Assembly: GCA_024697705.1 (NCBI GenBank)
Contig: JAILFF010000015.1
Coordinates: forward strand, 1-24,280
Direction: 5' to 3'
DNA: 24,280 nt
From: Ruminococcus sp.
Lineage (GTDB): Bacteria > Bacillota > Clostridia > Oscillospirales > Ruminococcaceae
The notes under the pieces are model-generated. The model did not search any database, was not told where the DNA came from, and worked only from the letters and a program-made list of their open reading frames with translations. Shown one piece after another: positions 21,798-24,280 of this stretch. The position numbers and the translations under genes were made by a program. Position 1 is the stretch's first letter. Each line of letters opens with the position of its first letter.

Positions 21798-23337
21798 TAA
21801 TATCCGCAGACAGAATAAGCCTGATCTCTCGCTCGACAGACAGATACTCGAAAGAGCGAAAACAATGAGGGCAGGCAAAAAAGAAATGCTGTCCGAAAAA
21901 GGAAAGGAACGTATCGAGATGAAAGTATCAATGAACAAAAATGAAAGCACGGGAGCAGCTATCGTAAGGAAGAATCACGGCGCGATCATCGCCGCAGCTG
22001 CCGCGTTTGTACTCGTTGTCGGAGGGGCTGCCGTTGCCGCAATGAAAGGCTCGGTGCCTATCGAACCCGTAAAAGAAAGCCCCGCAAGCTCCGTAAGCGA
22101 ATCGTCGGGCGACAGCAGCTCGCAGAACGAGATGCTCGAAGGCGATCTCGCCGTAACGCCCGTTTCCGACAGCTCAGCGGCTCCGACCGACGAAGTTACC
22201 GTCGAAACGCCGCAGGTCACAACAGTTACCAAAACAAACGAGGCACCAATGCCGCCTTCAACCGACTCCGTTGCCGAATGGGCAAAGCCGTTTCTTGCAA
22301 GGAACTCCGACACGGTGGGCTATATCCACATTCCCGGCTTTGATAACGGGGAGGGGTTGAATATAGATTTTCCCGTGGTGCAGAGAAGCGGCAGTGAGTG
22401 GACTTATTATCTCAGCCACGATTTTAACGGTGACGAATACAGCAGAGGAACGCTTGTCGCTCCCGATGACGGCGGAACAAATACGATATCTGCGGACGGT
22501 CAGCCGAGAAATACCGTGATCTACGGATACAACGCCTTTTACGAGCCGCCCGCTGCCAACGAATTTTACGATGAAGCAGAACGCGGGCTGATGTTCACGG
22601 GACTTAACCGGTATCAGCAGGGTATTGATTTCTACCGCGAACACGCGCTTATCGACTACGAGACCATCTACGAGGACAGCGGCGAATATGTGATATTCGC
22701 GGTATTCAACCACGACGCAGACGAGGATAATATCTTCACGGCTGACGCCTTCGGCAACGCACAGCACGACTTTGACGAATGGCTCGCCGCCGTTAAGGAA
22801 CACAGCTTTGTTGAATGTGGCATAAACTGCACCGCCGCCGACGAGTACCTCACGCTGATAACGCCCGTAAACCCCGAAAACGACCCGAATTATTACCGCA
22901 TCGTTATTGCAAAGAAGCTCACAGCGGACGACGACAAGCAGGCTATCATCGACAGCGCGAAGATGAATTTCGGCGATTCCGAGGGTGACTTGACCAACGA
23001 GGACTTGAAAGACGACCGCGGCTCCGAAATGCGCATTGAGATACCCATGCCCGAGGGCGTAAGGGGAACGTACACCATCGACCTTTACAAGGAAGGCAAG
23101 CTTACCTACACCGCTGCGTTCGACCACGCGGAGCAGTACGCGGGAACGTTCGTCAGCATGGATATTACCGCAAAGGACGGCGACAAGCTTGATATCTATG
23201 TAAGGTCCGACGATCTTGATGTGGAAAACTATGTTAAATACGGGTGGATCAAGTTTACCTATCTGGAAAACGTTGGCTTTTACGCAGATTCCGGATATGA
23301 CGACGACGCTATCCTCGGCATAACTCCCGCCGAATAA
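21781..23337 (+). CDS. Putative anti-sigma membrane protein with catalytically dead class-B sortase domain
   Basis: A protein of about 518 residues starts at TTG 21781, 10 bases after AGGGAG; a GTG at 21772 is the alternative. Numbering here is from that GTG. Residues 1-70 are a charged cytoplasmic segment, 71-91 a membrane helix, and 92-165 a Ser/Thr/Pro linker. Residues ~166-385 follow class B sortases closely: DTVGYIHIPG, IDFPVVQ, YYLSHDFNGDEYSRGTL, NTVIYGYN and EYLTLITP, then YYRIVIAKKL. In active enzymes these read IYGHN and TLxTC. Here His is Tyr253 and Cys is Pro365, while Arg376 remains, so it cannot work as a transpeptidase. A further beta domain (~415-521) follows. Its place behind the sigma gene suggests a sensor/anti-sigma role. 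Confidence 0.85.
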   Translation: MKDLFNNIRRQNKPDLSLDRQILERAKTMRAGKKEMLSEKGKERIEMKVSMNKNESTGAAIVRKNHGAIIAAAAAFVLVVGGAAVAAMKGSVPIEPVKESPASSVSESSGDSSSQNEMLEGDLAVTPVSDSSAAPTDEVTVETPQVTTVTKTNEAPMPPSTDSVAEWAKPFLARNSDTVGYIHIPGFDNGEGLNIDFPVVQRSGSEWTYYLSHDFNGDEYSRGTLVAPDDGGTNTISADGQPRNTVIYGYNAFYEPPAANEFYDEAERGLMFTGLNRYQQGIDFYREHALIDYETIYEDSGEYVIFAVFNHDADEDNIFTADAFGNAQHDFDEWLAAVKEHSFVECGINCTAADEYLTLITPVNPENDPNYYRIVIAKKLTADDDKQAIIDSAKMNFGDSEGDLTNEDLKDDRGSEMRIEIPMPEGVRGTYTIDLYKEGKLTYTAAFDHAEQYAGTFVSMDITAKDGDKLDIYVRSDDLDVENYVKYGWIKFTYLENVGFYADSGYDDDAILGITPAE

Positions 23338-23350
23338 TACTATGCACAAA

Positions 23351-23393
23351 CCGCCGTGCCCGGGCATTTTCGGGCATGGCGGCTTTTGTTTTT
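23351..23393 (+). terminator. Terminator of the sigma/pseudo-sortase operon
   Basis: CCGCCGTGCCCG (23351-23362) pairs with CGGGCATGGCGG (23371-23382) with one G-U pair, followed by CTTTTGTTTTT. Confidence 0.88.
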
Positions 23394-23419
23394 CACAAAA
23401 CGACCGCAGCAAATGCCTA

Positions 23420-23450
23420 AACGACCGACTTGCAGGATCGTTTTTTGTTT
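23420..23450 (+). terminator. Second, weaker terminator
   Basis: AACGACC (23420-23426) pairs with GGATCGTT (23435-23442, one bulged A), followed by TTTTTGTTT. It backs up the terminator 30 bases upstream. Confidence 0.6.
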
Positions 23451-23479
23451 GGTTATTCAAAAATATTCATAATATTTCG

Positions 23480-23508
23480 TTGACTTGAAAAGGACTTTGT
23501 GATATAAT
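23480..23508 (+). promoter_or_regulatory. Promoter of guaA
   Basis: TTGACT (23480-23485) and TATAAT (23503-23508) with a 17-base spacer. The leader is only about 58 bases and contains CCGGTCAACCGG. It is too short for a purine riboswitch. Confidence 0.82.
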
Positions 23509-23573
23509 GATAATGGATTATTATTTCCGGTCAACCGGTCATCGGTTTATTCTTGAAAACGGAGGACTTTTTT

Positions 23574-24280
23574 ATGCGGCAGAATGATATCAAAGGTCAT
23601 GAATATGTGCTGATCATTGATTTCGGCGGGCAGTATAATCAGCTTATCGCCCGCAGAGTCAGAGAATGTAACGTTTACTGCGAGGTAGTTCCTTACAGAA
23701 AGATCACGCTCGATATGATCAAGGAGCTTGATCCGAAGGGTATTATCTTCACGGGCGGACCTCAGAGCGTTTACGGAGAGAACGCTCCCTCGGTGGATAA
23801 GGGCATTTTTGAACTGGGCGTGCCGATACTCGGCATCTGCTACGGCTCGCAGCTTATGGCGTATCTTCTCGGCGGAAAGGTGCAGACCTGCACGACTTCC
23901 GAATACGGCAAGACCGAGACCTTCTACGACAAGGACTGCGCTCTTTTCGGCAGCATAAACGATCTGCCCGAAAAAGCCGTTTCCTGGATGAGCCACACCG
24001 ATTTCATAGCAGAGATACCCGCGGGCTTCAAGACCGTTGCCCATACGGAAAACTGCCCGACGGCGGCAATGGCGAACGCCGAGAAAAAGCACTACGCCGT
24101 GCAGTTCCACCCCGAAGTAAATCACACCGAATACGGCACCGATATGCTTGACAGCTTCCTTAAGAACGTCTGCGGCTGCAAGGGCGACTGGACGATGGAG
24201 AGCTATGCAGAATCGGCGATAAAGACTATCCGCGAAAAGGTCGGCAGCGGAAAGGTACTGCTTGCGCTTTCGGGCGGAGT
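23574..24280 (+). CDS. guaA: GMP synthase (glutamine-hydrolysing), 3' end outside window
   Basis: The ATG at 23574 follows ACGGAGGAC, and the frame is open to the window end: 235 codons of a usual ~510-520. The visible part is the class I glutamine amidotransferase domain: VLIIDFGGQYNQLIARRVRE split as VLIIDFGGQYNQ and IARRVRE, FTGGPQSVYGENAP, the catalytic Cys89 in GICYGSQ, and His179/Glu181 in QFHPEV. The start of the ATP pyrophosphatase domain is seen at the end (LLALSGGV). The enzyme converts XMP to GMP with ATP and glutamine in the cytoplasm. Ser replaces the usual Met or His after the nucleophile (GICYGSQ), a tolerated change. It has its own promoter and no link to the upstream operon. 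Confidence 0.95.
   Translation, partial: MRQNDIKGHEYVLIIDFGGQYNQLIARRVRECNVYCEVVPYRKITLDMIKELDPKGIIFTGGPQSVYGENAPSVDKGIFELGVPILGICYGSQLMAYLLGGKVQTCTTSEYGKTETFYDKDCALFGSINDLPEKAVSWMSHTDFIAEIPAGFKTVAHTENCPTAAMANAEKKHYAVQFHPEVNHTEYGTDMLDSFLKNVCGCKGDWTMESYAESAIKTIREKVGSGKVLLALSGG

Noticed and set aside
22258..23460. 400-residue minus-strand frame opposite the pseudo-sortase gene
   Set aside because: Antisense shadow that also runs through the terminator.
23509..23573. Purine riboswitch before guaA
   Set aside because: The leader of about 58 bases is too short and lacks the conserved purine-aptamer loops.
23547..24125. 192-residue minus-strand frame at the right end
   Set aside because: Opposite strand of guaA, whose amidotransferase motifs are unmistakable.

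Overview
The window looks like a chromosome segment of a Gram-positive, fibre-degrading gut or rumen Clostridium relative, most probably Ruminococcus or a close Oscillospiraceae member. The evidence is near-consensus sigma-A promoters with 17-base spacers, strong AGGAGG-type ribosome sites, intrinsic terminators with T runs, a CotF-type spore-coat gene, glucan-binding-type YYF/GW repeats, and cytoplasmic GH51, GH27 and GH10 glycosidases. The genus is inferred from gene style, not from a marker gene.

Layout. Positions 1-450 hold the 3' end of a large serine recombinase, the edge of a mobile element. A palindromic repeat element (511-800) follows. Positions 841-4769 form a hemicellulose side-chain locus: a GH51 arabinofuranosidase and a GH27 enzyme on the minus strand, divergent from an AraC regulator, with a promoter/operator region between them. 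Positions 4985-6879 carry a guanine-deaminase-like enzyme and a BMP/PnrA-type lipoprotein, which suggests purine salvage. A second lipoprotein (6987-8474) converges on a c-di-GMP phosphodiesterase (EAL) fused to a beta-solenoid (8566-10644). An intracellular GH10 xylanase (11158-12225) and two tRNA-Ser genes (12520-12703) come next.

Positions 12848-16284 are a decaying or rearranged block on the minus strand: a truncated ECF sigma factor, a MATE exporter, a 158-base palindromic MITE-like element that appears to supply the MATE promoter, two small genes of unknown role, and a wrecked alpha/beta hydrolase that keeps its promoter. A U32-like protein (16682-17638) and a two-gene spore-coat-type operon (17723-18180) follow. 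A second copy of the first palindromic repeat (18359-18564) is flanked by two versions of the same terminator.

The right end holds the most interesting module. A 760-residue anchored cell-wall-binding-repeat protein (18645-20927) is divergent from an ECF sigma factor (21285-21797). The sigma gene overlaps a membrane protein (21781-23337) that has a class-B sortase fold without the catalytic His and Cys, apparently a pseudo-sortase anti-sigma sensor. The window ends inside guaA (GMP synthase).

How the genes fit together. The three glycosidases lack signal peptides, so they would act on imported oligosaccharides from arabinoxylan or arabinogalactan; no transporter for these is in the window. 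The ECF/pseudo-sortase/repeat-protein cluster looks like an envelope-sensing system. Four separate palindromic elements sit in intergenic or leader positions and may shape transcription.
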